In this document: piece by piece, positions 8,693 to 18,985 of the stretch
Numbering within the stretch: position 1 is the stretch's first letter
Layout of the letters: every line of letters begins with the position of its first letter
Assembly (NCBI GenBank): GCA_050953405.1
Contig: JBMNMP010000001.1
Location: 992,001 to 1,056,000 of the forward strand
Length of the DNA: 64,000 bases
From: RUG100 sp050953405
GTDB lineage: Bacteria; Bacillota; Clostridia; Peptostreptococcales; Anaerovoracaceae
Direction: 5' to 3'
The notes under the pieces: model-generated
Told to the model about the DNA's origin: nothing
Database searches by the model: none
Seen by the model: the letters and a program-made list of their open reading frames with translations, nothing else
Program-made: the position numbers and the translations under genes

Positions 8693-8721
8693 TTGTCTAA
8701 TCGTCTCAAAAAGGGTAGAAT
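8693..8721 (+). promoter_or_regulatory. Promoter for the secDF-rel operon
   Basis: TTGTCT (8693-8698), a 17-base spacer and TAGAAT (8716-8721), just after the yajC terminator. Because the -35 box coincides with the most upstream possible TTG start of secDF, this supports using the later ATG at 8762. Confidence 0.65.
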
Positions 8722-8761
8722 AAAACGATTGCTAATAAATAAAATAAAGGCAGGTGTTAGA

Positions 8762-11212
8762 ATGAATAAGAACAAAGTAAACAAAGTCCTTGCGGTCGTC
8801 ATCGCTGTGGTCATTGTATTCGGATGGCTCCTTATGGTGAAGGGCATACCGGGTACCGACGTAAAGCCACTGGCGAAGAAGATCAATCTGGGTTTGGATA
8901 TCAAGGGCGGAGTTTACGTTGTATTGGAAGCTCAGAACGTAGACAAGTATTCGGATAAGAAGCTTGCCGATCTGATGGAACAGACGAAGACGGTTGTCAA
9001 CAACCGAGTCGACCAGATGGGTCTTGCAAATCCGAATGTGTCGGTAGAAGGAAAGGACAGGATCAGGGTGGAACTGCCCGGTGTCACCGATGCGAATGAA
9101 GCTATCGAGCAGATAGGCAAGACTGCTCAGCTGAAGTTCACTATGTCTGATCAGACGTTCGTGCTGGATGGAAAGAATGTAGACGATGCGACTTCCGGTC
9201 AGAGCAATGAGACCGGAAAGGGCGGTTATGTAGTAAATCTGAAATTTGACAGCGAGGGTGCCAAAGCTTTCGAGCAGGCCACGGAAAAGGCCGCGCAGGG
9301 CAATACCCCGGTCACCGTCACCAAAGATATGTGTGAAGACGGCAGCGCAGTCCAATCGAACCAGATACTGATCTGGCTGGACAACAAGGTCATTTCTCAT
9401 CCAAAGGTCGATGAAGTCATCAGCGGAGGGAAATGTGAGATATACGGAAACTTTTCACAGGACGAGGCCTCTAACCTGGCAGCCCTCATAAGGGGCGGCT
9501 CACTGCCGCTGGAGCTGCAGGAGATACAGAGTTCCTCGCAGACTGCGCAGATCGGAATGAACGCGCTGCACATGAGTATCCTGGCTGGTATCATAGCTCT
9601 GATAATAGTATTCATCATGATGATAGTATTCTACCGGGCGATGGGTGCAGCTGCGGATATAGCTCTGATGCTGTACCTGTTCCTGATACTGGGAGGCATG
9701 GCCCTGATCGGATCGGTGCTCACACTGCCGGGCATCGCAGGTCTGATCCTGACGGTAGGTATGGCTGTTGACGGAAACGTCATCATATTTACGCGAATAA
9801 AAGAAGAAATAGTGGGCGGCAAGAGTATCCGTGTAGCTACGCAGGCCGGTTACAAGAGGGCGATGAGTTCCATCATCGACTCTCAGGTGACCACTCTGAT
9901 CGCGGCTGTGATACTGTATCAGATGGGTACCAGCTCAGTCAAAGGTTTCGCCTGGACACTGATGATAGGTACGATCTGCAGTATATTCACATCCACACTG
10001 ATAACACAGATATACCTCGGCCTCATGGCAGACAGCAGATTCTGGGCCAGAAACAGCTTTTTTGCCATCAAGCCGGATGGCAGACCGGCTTTTGAAATCA
10101 AAAAGCAGTTCAAAGTCATCGAACACAGGAAGATATACTACACTGTCAGCATATGTATCATACTGGCAGGCATGATAACACTGGGAGTTCGCGGTTTTAA
10201 CTACGGAATAGACTTCACCGGAGGCACCATGCTGCAGTTCGATATGGGCAAACATGTTTCCGTGGCCCAGATAGATGATGTCATGAAGAGGCATCACGTA
10301 AATCTCGAGCAGATGCAGGTAGTCTTCTCGGGTGATCATCAGGAAGAAGCGGTCATACGAACCAATGAATCCCTGAACAAGAATGAAAGACAGTCGATAA
10401 TCGATGACTTTAAGGATACCTTCGGCATCAGCGACAATGACGTGCTGGCGTCAGAGCACTTCGGTGCCAGCGTCGGTAAGGAATTAAAGCAGAACGCTCT
10501 CAAAGCGCTCGCACTGGCGGCGGTCGGCATGCTGATATATATACGGCTGAGGTTCAGACAATGGAAATTCGGCTCCTCGGCATTACTGGCGGTGCTGCAC
10601 GATGTACTGATCATGGTTTCCTTCTACGCCATCTTCGGGATCACGGTCAACAACCCGTTCATAGCGGCGATATTGACGGTAGTCGGATATTCGATCAACG
10701 ATACTATCGTAATCTTCGACCGCGTCAGGGAGAATATGCGCTACCTGCGGCGCGGTAATACAATGGAAATATTGAATACTTCTATCAATCAGACGCTGTC
10801 GCGGTCCATCATGACTTCGGTGACCACGCTGGTTGTAATGATACCGCTGTACGTAATGACTTCGGATGCCATCCGGGAATTTGTACTCCCGCTGATGGTA
10901 GGTGTGGCTACAGGATGTCTGTCATCGATATTCATCGCCAGCCCGCTCTACTATGAGATGTCCAGGGCCGGCATGAAGAACAGATATGCCAGGAGAAGAA
11001 AACCGTCGCGGCAGATCGAGGGCTCCACTAAGAACGCTCCGTACGCCGACGCTCGCAGAGCAAAGGAAGAAGCCAGAGAGGCGGAGAGAAAGAATGAAGA
11101 AACCGATGGAACTCTGAAACCGCCGGTCGAAAACGAAAGACCGCATACGGCCAAGGAAGCCAACAAGGGTCAGAGAAAACCATCGAGGAGAGACAGAAAG
11201 AAGGGTAAGTAA
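8762..11212 (+). CDS. secDF: Protein translocase SecDF (fused SecD-SecF)
   Basis: This 816-residue fusion of SecD (about 1-445) and SecF (about 455-745) uses the proton gradient to pull exported proteins through SecYEG. The SecD half has an N-terminal helix, the LGLDIKGGVYVVLEAQ domain and a helix bundle with GMAVDGNVIIFTRIKEE. The SecF half has NYGIDFTGGTMLQF and GYSINDTIVIFDRVRENM. The last 70 residues are a strongly basic cytoplasmic tail. The frame stays open upstream to 8693, but the ATG at 8762 has an AGGTG-type site and lies downstream of the likely promoter. rel follows after 5 bases. Confidence 0.96.
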   Translation: MNKNKVNKVLAVVIAVVIVFGWLLMVKGIPGTDVKPLAKKINLGLDIKGGVYVVLEAQNVDKYSDKKLADLMEQTKTVVNNRVDQMGLANPNVSVEGKDRIRVELPGVTDANEAIEQIGKTAQLKFTMSDQTFVLDGKNVDDATSGQSNETGKGGYVVNLKFDSEGAKAFEQATEKAAQGNTPVTVTKDMCEDGSAVQSNQILIWLDNKVISHPKVDEVISGGKCEIYGNFSQDEASNLAALIRGGSLPLELQEIQSSSQTAQIGMNALHMSILAGIIALIIVFIMMIVFYRAMGAAADIALMLYLFLILGGMALIGSVLTLPGIAGLILTVGMAVDGNVIIFTRIKEEIVGGKSIRVATQAGYKRAMSSIIDSQVTTLIAAVILYQMGTSSVKGFAWTLMIGTICSIFTSTLITQIYLGLMADSRFWARNSFFAIKPDGRPAFEIKKQFKVIEHRKIYYTVSICIILAGMITLGVRGFNYGIDFTGGTMLQFDMGKHVSVAQIDDVMKRHHVNLEQMQVVFSGDHQEEAVIRTNESLNKNERQSIIDDFKDTFGISDNDVLASEHFGASVGKELKQNALKALALAAVGMLIYIRLRFRQWKFGSSALLAVLHDVLIMVSFYAIFGITVNNPFIAAILTVVGYSINDTIVIFDRVRENMRYLRRGNTMEILNTSINQTLSRSIMTSVTTLVVMIPLYVMTSDAIREFVLPLMVGVATGCLSSIFIASPLYYEMSRAGMKNRYARRRKPSRQIEGSTKNAPYADARRAKEEAREAERKNEETDGTLKPPVENERPHTAKEANKGQRKPSRRDRKKGK

Positions 11213-11217
11213 GATAT

Positions 11218-13401
11218 ATGGAAACAAGGGAGCAGTTCCTGGAAAGCTTGAAATCATTCAATCCCAATTACGACATGGAGTTGATCGGGAGAGCGTATGA
11301 TGTAGCTGCAAAGATGCATGAAGGTCAATTCAGGAAATCCGGCGAAAAATATCTCATCCATCCCATGGAAGTTGCCAGGATACTGGCTGAACTGGGGATG
11401 GACGAACAGACCATAGTCGCCGGTCTGCTTCATGATGTCATAGAAGACACAGATTACACTGAAGAAGAGCTCACCGAGGAATTCGGTGAGCGCATATGCC
11501 TGATGGTGGACGGGGTCACCAAGCTGGCGTCCCTGAAGTTCGAGACTAAAGAGGCGCGCCAGGCGGAGAGCCTGAGAAAGATGTTCCTCGCCATGAGCAA
11601 GGATATCCGCGTTCTCATCATCAAGCTGGCCGACAGGCTCCACAATCTGAGGACTATCAACTACATGAGCCAGCAGCAGATCCAGAGCAAATGTCAGGAA
11701 ACACTGGACATATATGCACCGCTGGCCAGCAGGCTGGGAATATTTTCGATGAAATTCGAGCTCGAGGATACGGCGATGAAGTATCTCTATCCCGAAGCTT
11801 ATGCGGACATAGCCCACAAGGTCAACGCCAAGAAAGAAGAACGCCAGGCCGCTATCGACAAGGTCCTTGCGGAGATCGATGACTCTCTCAAAGATCTCAA
11901 CATCCACTATGACATATGCGGCAGGTCGAAACACTTTTACAGCATCTACCGCAAGATGAAATACCAGAAGAAGAGCATCGATGAGATATTCGATCTGATG
12001 GCGGTCAGGGTCATCGTGGATACGGTCAAAGACTGCTATGCAGTACTCGGAATAGTGCACACCATGTGGACTCCGATACCGGGCAGGTTCAAGGACTATA
12101 TCGCGATGCCGAAGCCGAACATGTATCAGTCGCTGCACACCACGGTCATGGGTGATTCCGGCGATCCGTTCGAGATACAGATCAGGACGTATGAGATGCA
12201 CCGCGTCGCTGAATACGGTATCGCGGCGCACTGGAAATACAAAGAGGGCGTCAAGGACGACCAGGAGGATATGAAACTGGCCTGGCTGCGTCAGGCTCTC
12301 GAATGGCAGAAGGACACCAACAGCGCTTCGGAGTTCATGGAGACCCTCAAGGTGGATCTCTTTGTCAACGAGGTATATGTATTCACACCGGCGGGCGATG
12401 TCATGGAACTGCCTGCTGAGGCGACGCCGCTGGACTTCGCCTTCAAGATACATACCGACGTAGGTGTGCGCTGCATAGGCGCCAAAGTCAACGGCAAGAT
12501 GGTCCCCATAGACCACAAGCTGGAAAACGGCGATATCGTGGAGATCATGACTTCTCCAAACTCCAGCGGGCCTTCGATAGACTGGCTGAAGATCGCCAAG
12601 AGTTCCACTGCAAGGACCAAGATCAGGCAGTGGCTGAAAAAGCAGGACAAGTCGGACAATGTCGAAAAGGGTAAAGAGATCCTTGAGAGATATGTCAAGA
12701 AGAAGGAATACAACCCGGCAGAAGTGATGAAGAATTCTTTCATCATGAAAGCCGCTAAAGAACTGGGGTTCGCCAACGTGGACGAATTCTATACTCAGCT
12801 TTCAAACGGAGGTACGACGGTCAGTAAGGTGGCTGCCGTACTCTTTGGCTACTATGACGCTGAGAAGTCTGAGGAAAAGAAGAAAGAAGAGAACACCGCA
12901 GAAGCGCTGGTAAGCAGCGGCGAACCGAAAGGGCGCACGAAATACAAGGATAATCCCGGCGTCATCGTCAAGGGCATGGACAACCTGCTGATCAGGCTGG
13001 CCAAGTGCTGCAATCCGGTGCCCGGAGACGATATAGTCGGCTTCATCACCAAGGGCAGGGGCATCTCGGTGCACCGCAGGGACTGCGCCAATGTGGCAGC
13101 CCTGAACTCCAACGACAAGGAGCGCTTTATTGAAGTCGAGTGGGACAAGAGCAAAGATACCAGCTATCAGGCGGACATCACCGTGGTCGCCGCCGACAGG
13201 AAAGGTCTCTTTTCGGATCTTTCACGTGCCTGCGAGTCCATGGAAGTGCATATCTCCGGAGTCAATACCTCCAAGAGCAAGAACGGCGTCTTAGTGGTCG
13301 TTCTCACACTGTCCATCGAAGACATCGACCAGATGCAGAAACTGCTGCGCGTCCTGAAGACTATCAAGGGCGTGGATGAAGTGCACAGAACCAAGACCTG
13401 A
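11218..13401 (+). CDS. rel: Bifunctional (p)ppGpp synthetase/hydrolase Rel
   Basis: This is the 727-residue long RelA/SpoT homologue that makes and degrades the stringent-response alarmone. In order it has an HD hydrolase domain with HDVIED (H72), an RSH synthetase domain (RFKDYIAMPKPNMYQSLHT, about 280-300), a TGS domain (about 380-440) and a C-terminal ACT domain (about 650-727). The HD and synthetase motifs both look intact, so both activities are expected. It lies 5 bases after secDF, without a strong ribosome-binding site, which suggests translational coupling. Confidence 0.97.
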   Translation: METREQFLESLKSFNPNYDMELIGRAYDVAAKMHEGQFRKSGEKYLIHPMEVARILAELGMDEQTIVAGLLHDVIEDTDYTEEELTEEFGERICLMVDGVTKLASLKFETKEARQAESLRKMFLAMSKDIRVLIIKLADRLHNLRTINYMSQQQIQSKCQETLDIYAPLASRLGIFSMKFELEDTAMKYLYPEAYADIAHKVNAKKEERQAAIDKVLAEIDDSLKDLNIHYDICGRSKHFYSIYRKMKYQKKSIDEIFDLMAVRVIVDTVKDCYAVLGIVHTMWTPIPGRFKDYIAMPKPNMYQSLHTTVMGDSGDPFEIQIRTYEMHRVAEYGIAAHWKYKEGVKDDQEDMKLAWLRQALEWQKDTNSASEFMETLKVDLFVNEVYVFTPAGDVMELPAEATPLDFAFKIHTDVGVRCIGAKVNGKMVPIDHKLENGDIVEIMTSPNSSGPSIDWLKIAKSSTARTKIRQWLKKQDKSDNVEKGKEILERYVKKKEYNPAEVMKNSFIMKAAKELGFANVDEFYTQLSNGGTTVSKVAAVLFGYYDAEKSEEKKKEENTAEALVSSGEPKGRTKYKDNPGVIVKGMDNLLIRLAKCCNPVPGDDIVGFITKGRGISVHRRDCANVAALNSNDKERFIEVEWDKSKDTSYQADITVVAADRKGLFSDLSRACESMEVHISGVNTSKSKNGVLVVVLTLSIEDIDQMQKLLRVLKTIKGVDEVHRTKT

Positions 13402-13420
13402 GGGAACAACAGGAGAACTG

Positions 13421-14041
13421 ATGAAGATAAAGAACATACCAAGCGGACCACTGATGGTGAATACCTATCTGGTCTGGGATGAAAATACAGGAAAGGGATT
13501 TATCGTGGATCCCGGCGGCTACGACAAGAGAATGACGAGTTCGATAGCCGAAGAGAAAATTGACATTGAATACGTGATACTGACTCATGGACACGCCGAT
13601 CATATCGGCGGGGTGGAACAGTATCTGGAAGAATACCCGAACGCCAGGCTGGTGGCTTCCATGCTGGAAAAGCCGCTGCTGGCAAACCCGGCACTGAATA
13701 CTTCCCGGGAACAGCTCGGCAGACCGGTCGTCCTTTTCCCGGACATTGCGGTCAAGGACGGAGATACGATGAAGATCGGCAATATGGAACTCAAGTTCCT
13801 GTCGACACCGGGGCACACACCGGGCGGGATGTGCATACAGATCGGAAAGGTCCTCTTCAGCGGAGATACCCTGTTTCAGGCCAGCGTCGGAAGGACGGAC
13901 TTTCCGGGCGGTTCCATGGAGGATCTGGTGAATTCGATCAGGACAAAGCTCTTTGTGCTGCCGGATGACACTCAGGTATTCCCGGGACACATGGGATATA
14001 CGAATATAGGCTACGAAAAGGAGCACAATCCGTTTGTATAA
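13421..14041 (+). CDS. Metallo-beta-lactamase-fold hydrolase (glyoxalase II-like)
   Basis: This 206-residue protein has the metal-binding motif THGHADHIGG (residues 55-64), later GHTPGGM and SGDTLF segments, and a terminal FPGHMG histidine: the glyoxalase II/YcbL-like subfamily. It probably hydrolyses a thioester; the substrate cannot be told from sequence. The frame opens at 13376, inside rel, but the ATG at 13421 has a CAGGAG site and matches the family start. It overlaps the next gene by 8 bases. Confidence 0.9.
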   Translation: MKIKNIPSGPLMVNTYLVWDENTGKGFIVDPGGYDKRMTSSIAEEKIDIEYVILTHGHADHIGGVEQYLEEYPNARLVASMLEKPLLANPALNTSREQLGRPVVLFPDIAVKDGDTMKIGNMELKFLSTPGHTPGGMCIQIGKVLFSGDTLFQASVGRTDFPGGSMEDLVNSIRTKLFVLPDDTQVFPGHMGYTNIGYEKEHNPFV

Positions 14042-15371
14042 GATCCGTATAGAAAAGGCGAAAAACCTCAACGAATACGAGGAACTAATCAAGATATTCC
14101 TTCCGCCCGGAGACTACCAGCTGAGCGAAGACGGCGAGGCCGGGCTGGCTTATCGGGTGCAGGATGACAAGGATGAAGTAAAACGCCGCTTATACGATGA
14201 TCTGGCGGAGATCACGGGCAAGAGACCGCCCTGGGGCATACTGACCGGCATCAGGCCCATCAAACTGACAGGCGAACTGTTGAGGGAAACGGGCTCCGTT
14301 GCGGAGACGCGCCGCAGGCTGAGGGAACATTATCGCATCAGCCGGGAAAAAACAGATCTCGCCCTTGAGATCTACCAGAGGCAGGTAAAGGCGTTCGCCC
14401 GGCCGCCGCAGGATTCGGCGGGCATCTATATCGGGATACCGTTCTGTCCCACGCGGTGTCTCTACTGCTCTTTCGCCTCCAATCAGGTGGATGACAGCGA
14501 GATCGCCAGATACTTCACAGCATTGCAGCAGGAAATCACACAGGTGGGTCGGATGATGAGGGACCGCGGCATCGAAGCGGAGTCGCTCTACGTCGGCGGC
14601 GGAACGCCGACCAGCCTCAGCGCACAGCAGATGGCGGAAATGCTGCAGCAGGTCAGGGAGGAGATCCCGTCTTCCAGGATCAGGGAGATCACGGTGGAAG
14701 CCGGAAGACCGGATACCATCACCGGGGACAAACTGGCCGCGATGCATCGTGCAGGCGTTACCCGCATCAGCATCAACCCGCAGACTATGAACGACCGCAC
14801 CCTCGTGAGGATCGGCAGAGAGCACACCGCTGCTCAGGTGGATCAGGCCTTTGCTATGGCGCGCGAGGAAGGCTTTGAGGTCATCAATATGGATCTCATT
14901 GCAGGTCTTCCCGGCGAGGAGAGCGCGGACTTTGCGGAGACACTGGAGAAGATCATATCTCTGGGTCCCGAGAACATCACCGTTCATTCACTGGCGGTGA
15001 AGCGGGCTTCCAGGCTGGCGGAGGCCGACCGGGAATATCACTACAGCCACGGCGAACTGGTGTCCCGGATGCTGGAGTACGCCAGGAACAGTCTCCGTGA
15101 GCACGGCTACCAGCCGTATTATCTATACAGGCAGAAGCATATGTCAGGAGCTCAGGAGAATACCGGTTACTGCCTTCCGGGCAGTGAGAGCTTGTACAAT
15201 GTGCGCATCATGGATGAACACCAGCACATCATCGCTATGGGTGCAGGCGGCATATCCAAGGTGTATTTTCCGCGCGAAAACCGGCTTCAGAGAGTACCGA
15301 ACGTAACAAATTATCAGATTTATATTGAGAGAATAGAAGAAATGATCAGGAGGAAACAGAATGCTTACTAA
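14034..15371 (+). CDS. hemZ: Coproporphyrinogen III oxidase-like radical SAM protein HemZ
   Basis: This 445-residue radical-SAM enzyme has the cluster motif C138-x3-C142-x2-C145 in the context GIPFCPTRCLYCSF, then YVGGGTPTSL, and a C-terminal part typical of HemZ (GYCLPGSESLYNVRIMDE). HemZ-like proteins are placed as oxygen-independent coproporphyrinogen dehydrogenases, though many clostridial members have unproven activity and no other heme-pathway gene is visible here. The start is a TTG with AAGGAG about 10 bases upstream, overlapping the preceding stop. hisS starts inside its last codons. Confidence 0.88.
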   Translation: MYKIRIEKAKNLNEYEELIKIFLPPGDYQLSEDGEAGLAYRVQDDKDEVKRRLYDDLAEITGKRPPWGILTGIRPIKLTGELLRETGSVAETRRRLREHYRISREKTDLALEIYQRQVKAFARPPQDSAGIYIGIPFCPTRCLYCSFASNQVDDSEIARYFTALQQEITQVGRMMRDRGIEAESLYVGGGTPTSLSAQQMAEMLQQVREEIPSSRIREITVEAGRPDTITGDKLAAMHRAGVTRISINPQTMNDRTLVRIGREHTAAQVDQAFAMAREEGFEVINMDLIAGLPGEESADFAETLEKIISLGPENITVHSLAVKRASRLAEADREYHYSHGELVSRMLEYARNSLREHGYQPYYLYRQKHMSGAQENTGYCLPGSESLYNVRIMDEHQHIIAMGAGGISKVYFPRENRLQRVPNVTNYQIYIERIEEMIRRKQNAY

Positions 15372-16620
15372 TGCGCCAAAGGGAACAAAAGATGTACTGC
15401 CGGCGGATATCTACAAGTGGCACTACGTGGAAGACGCGTTTGCTGAGATATGCAGGAAGTGCGGCTACAAGGAGATAAGGACTCCTGACTTTGAGCACAC
15501 TGAACTCTTCAAGAGGGGCGTGGGAGATACTACCGACATAGTCCAGAAGGAGATGTACACCTGGGAGCAGGCCAAGAGAAGCCTGACTCTGAGACCGGAG
15601 GGAACTTCCCCGGTTGTCAGAGCCATGGTGGAGCACAAACTGTACGCAGAGGTGCAGCCGCTGAAGTTCTATTATGATATACCATGCTTCCGCTATGAAA
15701 AGCCGCAGTCGGGAAGGCTGAGGGCTTTCCACCAGCTGGGCATCGAAGTGTTCGGAACCGACAACATGATGGCGGATGCCGAAGTTATCGCCCTGGCGGA
15801 CGACTTTATTTCGCAGATGGGGATCAGGGATGTCGAACTGAGGATCAACAGCATCGGGTGTCCCAAATGCCGTAAAAAGTACAAGGATGCACTGAAAGCT
15901 TATTTAAAGCCGAAGTACGACCAGTTGTGCGACACCTGCAAGAGCAGGTACGAGACGAACCCCATGAGGATACTGGACTGCAAGTCGCCTGAGGATCAGG
16001 CTCTGGTGGCCGCTGCTCCGGTGATGCTGGATTACCTGTGCGATGACTGCCGCGATGCTTTTGAAGAGCTCAAAGAAGACCTCACGGCTATGGGCATTGA
16101 ATTCACCGTAGACCCCGGAATAGTCAGAGGCCTGGATTATTATACAAAGACGGCTTTTGAGTTCGTCACCGGCAGCATAGGAGCTCAGAGCACCGTCTGC
16201 GGCGGCGGCAGATACGACAATCTCTCCGAGGAACTGGGCGGACCGCCGATACCGGGCGTCGGCTTTGGACTCGGGATCGAGAGGCTGCTGCTGACGATGG
16301 AAGCGGCGGGCACCCTGCCGGAGAATCCGTACGGCGCGGATGCCTTTATCGTGGTCATGGGCAACGCGGCCAAGAAGGTGGGGCTCAAACTGATGCAGCA
16401 ACTGCGCAAAGAGGGCCTGCACGTGGAGATGGACATTCTGGCGCGCAACGTAAAGAACCAGTTCAAGTACGCCGACAGGACTAATGCGAAGAGTACCATC
16501 GTTATCGGCGATGATGAAATAGAAAAAGGAAAGGTGCAGCTGAAGGATATGGATTCCGGCGAGCAGACTGCAGTCGCCATGGACGACATCCTGAAGACAC
16601 TGAAAGAGAGGCAGAAATGA
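15361..16620 (+). CDS. hisS: Histidyl-tRNA synthetase
   Basis: This 419-residue class II synthetase charges tRNA-His. It shows class II motif 2 context (LTLRPEGTSPVVRAM), the HisRS signatures GIVRGLDYYTKTAFEF and GGGRYDNL, and a C-terminal anticodon-binding domain (about 325-419). The AGGAGG before the start overlaps the end of hemZ by 11 bases. No T-box leader precedes it. Confidence 0.97.
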   Translation: MLTNAPKGTKDVLPADIYKWHYVEDAFAEICRKCGYKEIRTPDFEHTELFKRGVGDTTDIVQKEMYTWEQAKRSLTLRPEGTSPVVRAMVEHKLYAEVQPLKFYYDIPCFRYEKPQSGRLRAFHQLGIEVFGTDNMMADAEVIALADDFISQMGIRDVELRINSIGCPKCRKKYKDALKAYLKPKYDQLCDTCKSRYETNPMRILDCKSPEDQALVAAAPVMLDYLCDDCRDAFEELKEDLTAMGIEFTVDPGIVRGLDYYTKTAFEFVTGSIGAQSTVCGGGRYDNLSEELGGPPIPGVGFGLGIERLLLTMEAAGTLPENPYGADAFIVVMGNAAKKVGLKLMQQLRKEGLHVEMDILARNVKNQFKYADRTNAKSTIVIGDDEIEKGKVQLKDMDSGEQTAVAMDDILKTLKERQK

Positions 16621-18383
16621 GGCATATTTATAAGAGAACGAAGATGTGCGGTAACTTCACCGCCGGAGACATAGGCAAAGAGGCGGTCATCAACGGCTGG
16701 GTAGCCAAGCAGAGAAATCTGGGCGGACTGGTGTTCTGTGATATCCGCGACAAGACGGGCATCGTGCAGGTCGTCTTCGACGACAACACACCGAAGGAGC
16801 TCTTCGAGAAAGCCGATTCGCTGCGCAGCGAGTACGTTGTCGGCGTCAAGGGCACCGTGAGACAGAGGGAGTCTGTCAACCCGGACATCCCCACCGGCGA
16901 TGTTGAGATACTGGCCAGCGACATGGTGATCTATTCGGTATCCGATACCCCGCCGATTTACATCAAGGATGATGACAACGTGGATGACAACCTGAGGCTC
17001 AAGTACAGATATCTCGACCTGCGGAAAAAGAGCATGCAGGACAACCTCACGTTCAGACACAAGATAGCGAAGATAACCAGGGACTACTTTGATGAACACG
17101 GATTCACCGAAGTGGAGACCCCGATGCTGATAAAGCCGACACCGGAGGGCGCCAGGGACTACATCGTCCCCAGCAGGACCCACAAGGGCGAATTCTACGC
17201 ACTGCCGCAGTCGCCGCAGATGTTCAAGCAGCTCCTGATGGTGGGCGGCACCGACAGATACTTCCAGATAGTAAAGTGCTTCCGCGATGAAGACCTCAGG
17301 GCGGACAGGCAGCCGGAATTCACACAGATAGACCTCGAGATGTCGTTCGTTGAAGAAGAAGACATCTTCGAGATCCAGGAAGGCTATCTCAAGAAGGTCA
17401 TGAAAGAAATGAAGGGCATCGACATCAAGACGCCGTTCGTAAGGATGACATACGATGAAGCGATGGAGAGATTCGGTTCCGATAAGCCGGATACACGCTT
17501 TGGATTTGAGCTGAAAAAGCTCAACGACCTCTTCGACGGATGTGCTTTCCGCGTGTTCACCGATGCGCTCTCTGCCGGCGGAGATATCCGCGGCATCTGC
17601 ATCGACGGCGGCGCGGACGCTTATTCACGCAAGAAGATCGACAAGCTGGCCGAGCTTTCCAAGAGCTATGGCGCCAGGGGCCTCGTGTGGATCAAGATCG
17701 GCAGGGACGAGATCTCATCTTCAGTCAACAAATTCTTCAGCAAAGAAGAACTGGGCAAAGTCGCCGACGTCTTCGGAGCTAAAGAAGGCGATCTGATCCT
17801 GATCGTTTCCGGCAAGGCACAGGTGACCTACGATACTCTGGGATTCCTGCGCAGGCATATCGCCGGAGAGATGGGACTGCTGGACGACAACAAGTTCAAT
17901 TTCCTCTGGGTAGTAGACTTCCCGGTATTTGAATACAGTGAAGAAGAAGGCCGCTACATGGCTATGCATCACCCGTTCACCGCACCCAAGCCGGAAGATG
18001 TGGACAAACTGGAATCGGATCCGGCCAACGCTCATGCGAGAGCCTACGATGTAGTGCTCAACGGAGTAGAGCTGGGCGGCGGCAGCATCAGGATCCATGA
18101 CCGTGACGTGCAGGAGAAGATGTTCCGCGCGCTGGGTCTGGGCGAAAAAGAAATCGAGGAGAAATTCGGCTTCCTGGTAGAAGCCTTCAAATACGGGGCA
18201 CCGCCTCACGGCGGCCTCGCTTATGGCATGGACAGACTGGTCATGCTGCTGTCCGGAGAGAGCAGCATCAGGGAGGTCATCGCTTTCCCAAAGAACCAGG
18301 CTGCGGAGTGCATGGTCAGCGGCGCACCGTCGGCGGCTGATGAGAAGGCGCTGGAAGAACTGGGCATAGCCTTGAGAAAATGA
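16617..18383 (+). CDS. aspS: Aspartyl-tRNA synthetase (bacterial type)
   Basis: 588 residues with an N-terminal OB-fold anticodon domain (about 1-110), the class II core (VETPMLIKPTPEGARDY; motif 2 FRDEDLRADRQPEFTQID; motif 3 GMDRLVML near the end) and the bacterial GAD insertion. hisS-aspS is a common gene pair. The start overlaps the hisS stop in an ATGA, so translation is coupled. The window does not show whether it also charges tRNA-Asn. Confidence 0.97.
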   Translation: MRHIYKRTKMCGNFTAGDIGKEAVINGWVAKQRNLGGLVFCDIRDKTGIVQVVFDDNTPKELFEKADSLRSEYVVGVKGTVRQRESVNPDIPTGDVEILASDMVIYSVSDTPPIYIKDDDNVDDNLRLKYRYLDLRKKSMQDNLTFRHKIAKITRDYFDEHGFTEVETPMLIKPTPEGARDYIVPSRTHKGEFYALPQSPQMFKQLLMVGGTDRYFQIVKCFRDEDLRADRQPEFTQIDLEMSFVEEEDIFEIQEGYLKKVMKEMKGIDIKTPFVRMTYDEAMERFGSDKPDTRFGFELKKLNDLFDGCAFRVFTDALSAGGDIRGICIDGGADAYSRKKIDKLAELSKSYGARGLVWIKIGRDEISSSVNKFFSKEELGKVADVFGAKEGDLILIVSGKAQVTYDTLGFLRRHIAGEMGLLDDNKFNFLWVVDFPVFEYSEEEGRYMAMHHPFTAPKPEDVDKLESDPANAHARAYDVVLNGVELGGGSIRIHDRDVQEKMFRALGLGEKEIEEKFGFLVEAFKYGAPPHGGLAYGMDRLVMLLSGESSIREVIAFPKNQAAECMVSGAPSAADEKALEELGIALRK

Positions 18384-18985
18384 AGAAGTTAGGGATCATA
18401 GGCGGAACGTTCGATCCCGTGCACCGGGGACACATTTCGCTGGCTATGGACGCTCTGGAGCAGACAGCTCTGGACGAAGTCTGGCTGATGCCGGCGAAGC
18501 TGCAGCCATTCAAACTGGATCAGGATGTATCTTCGGCGGACGACAGGATCGCGATGCTGATGATAGCCATAGACGGCATCAAGGTACTGAACGTATCCAC
18601 GTATGAGATGGAAATGGAGGGCATCAGTTATACCAGACGTACGCTCGCAAAGATCAGATCTGAGATGGATCCCGGCGACAAGCTGTATTTCATCACGGGA
18701 ACAGACACTTTCATCAAGCTGTACATCTGGAAAGACGCCGACAAGCTGCTGCGCGAAAACGCCTTCATAGTCGGGGCGCGGCCCGGATACCGGACCGAAG
18801 CCCTGGAAGAGCGCCGGAAGTATTACAGCGAAAAGTTCGGCACGGAGACCATCAGGATAGACAACGAGCAGCTGGACATCTCGGCCACCGAGATCCGCGA
18901 GCGGGTCCGGGCGGGGAGATCGATAGCGGATCTGGTGCCTGACGGAGTGGAAGAATACATATATGAACACGGACTCTATAAGTAA
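18380..18985 (+). CDS. nadD: Nicotinate-nucleotide adenylyltransferase
   Basis: 201 residues. It adenylates nicotinate mononucleotide in NAD synthesis. The nucleotidyltransferase motif GGTFDPVHRGHI is at residues 8-19, and ISATEIRERVRAG near the C-terminus is the second conserved motif. An ATGA overlap couples it to aspS. The following gene overlaps it by 23 bases; nadD-yqeK-rsfS is a widely conserved order. Confidence 0.96.
   Translation: MKKLGIIGGTFDPVHRGHISLAMDALEQTALDEVWLMPAKLQPFKLDQDVSSADDRIAMLMIAIDGIKVLNVSTYEMEMEGISYTRRTLAKIRSEMDPGDKLYFITGTDTFIKLYIWKDADKLLRENAFIVGARPGYRTEALEERRKYYSEKFGTETIRIDNEQLDISATEIRERVRAGRSIADLVPDGVEEYIYEHGLYK

Noticed and set aside
8693..8761. 23-residue N-terminal extension of secDF from an upstream TTG
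   Set aside because: No ribosome-binding site, and it overlaps the -35 box of the probable secDF promoter; the ATG at 8762 gives the normal SecD N-terminus.
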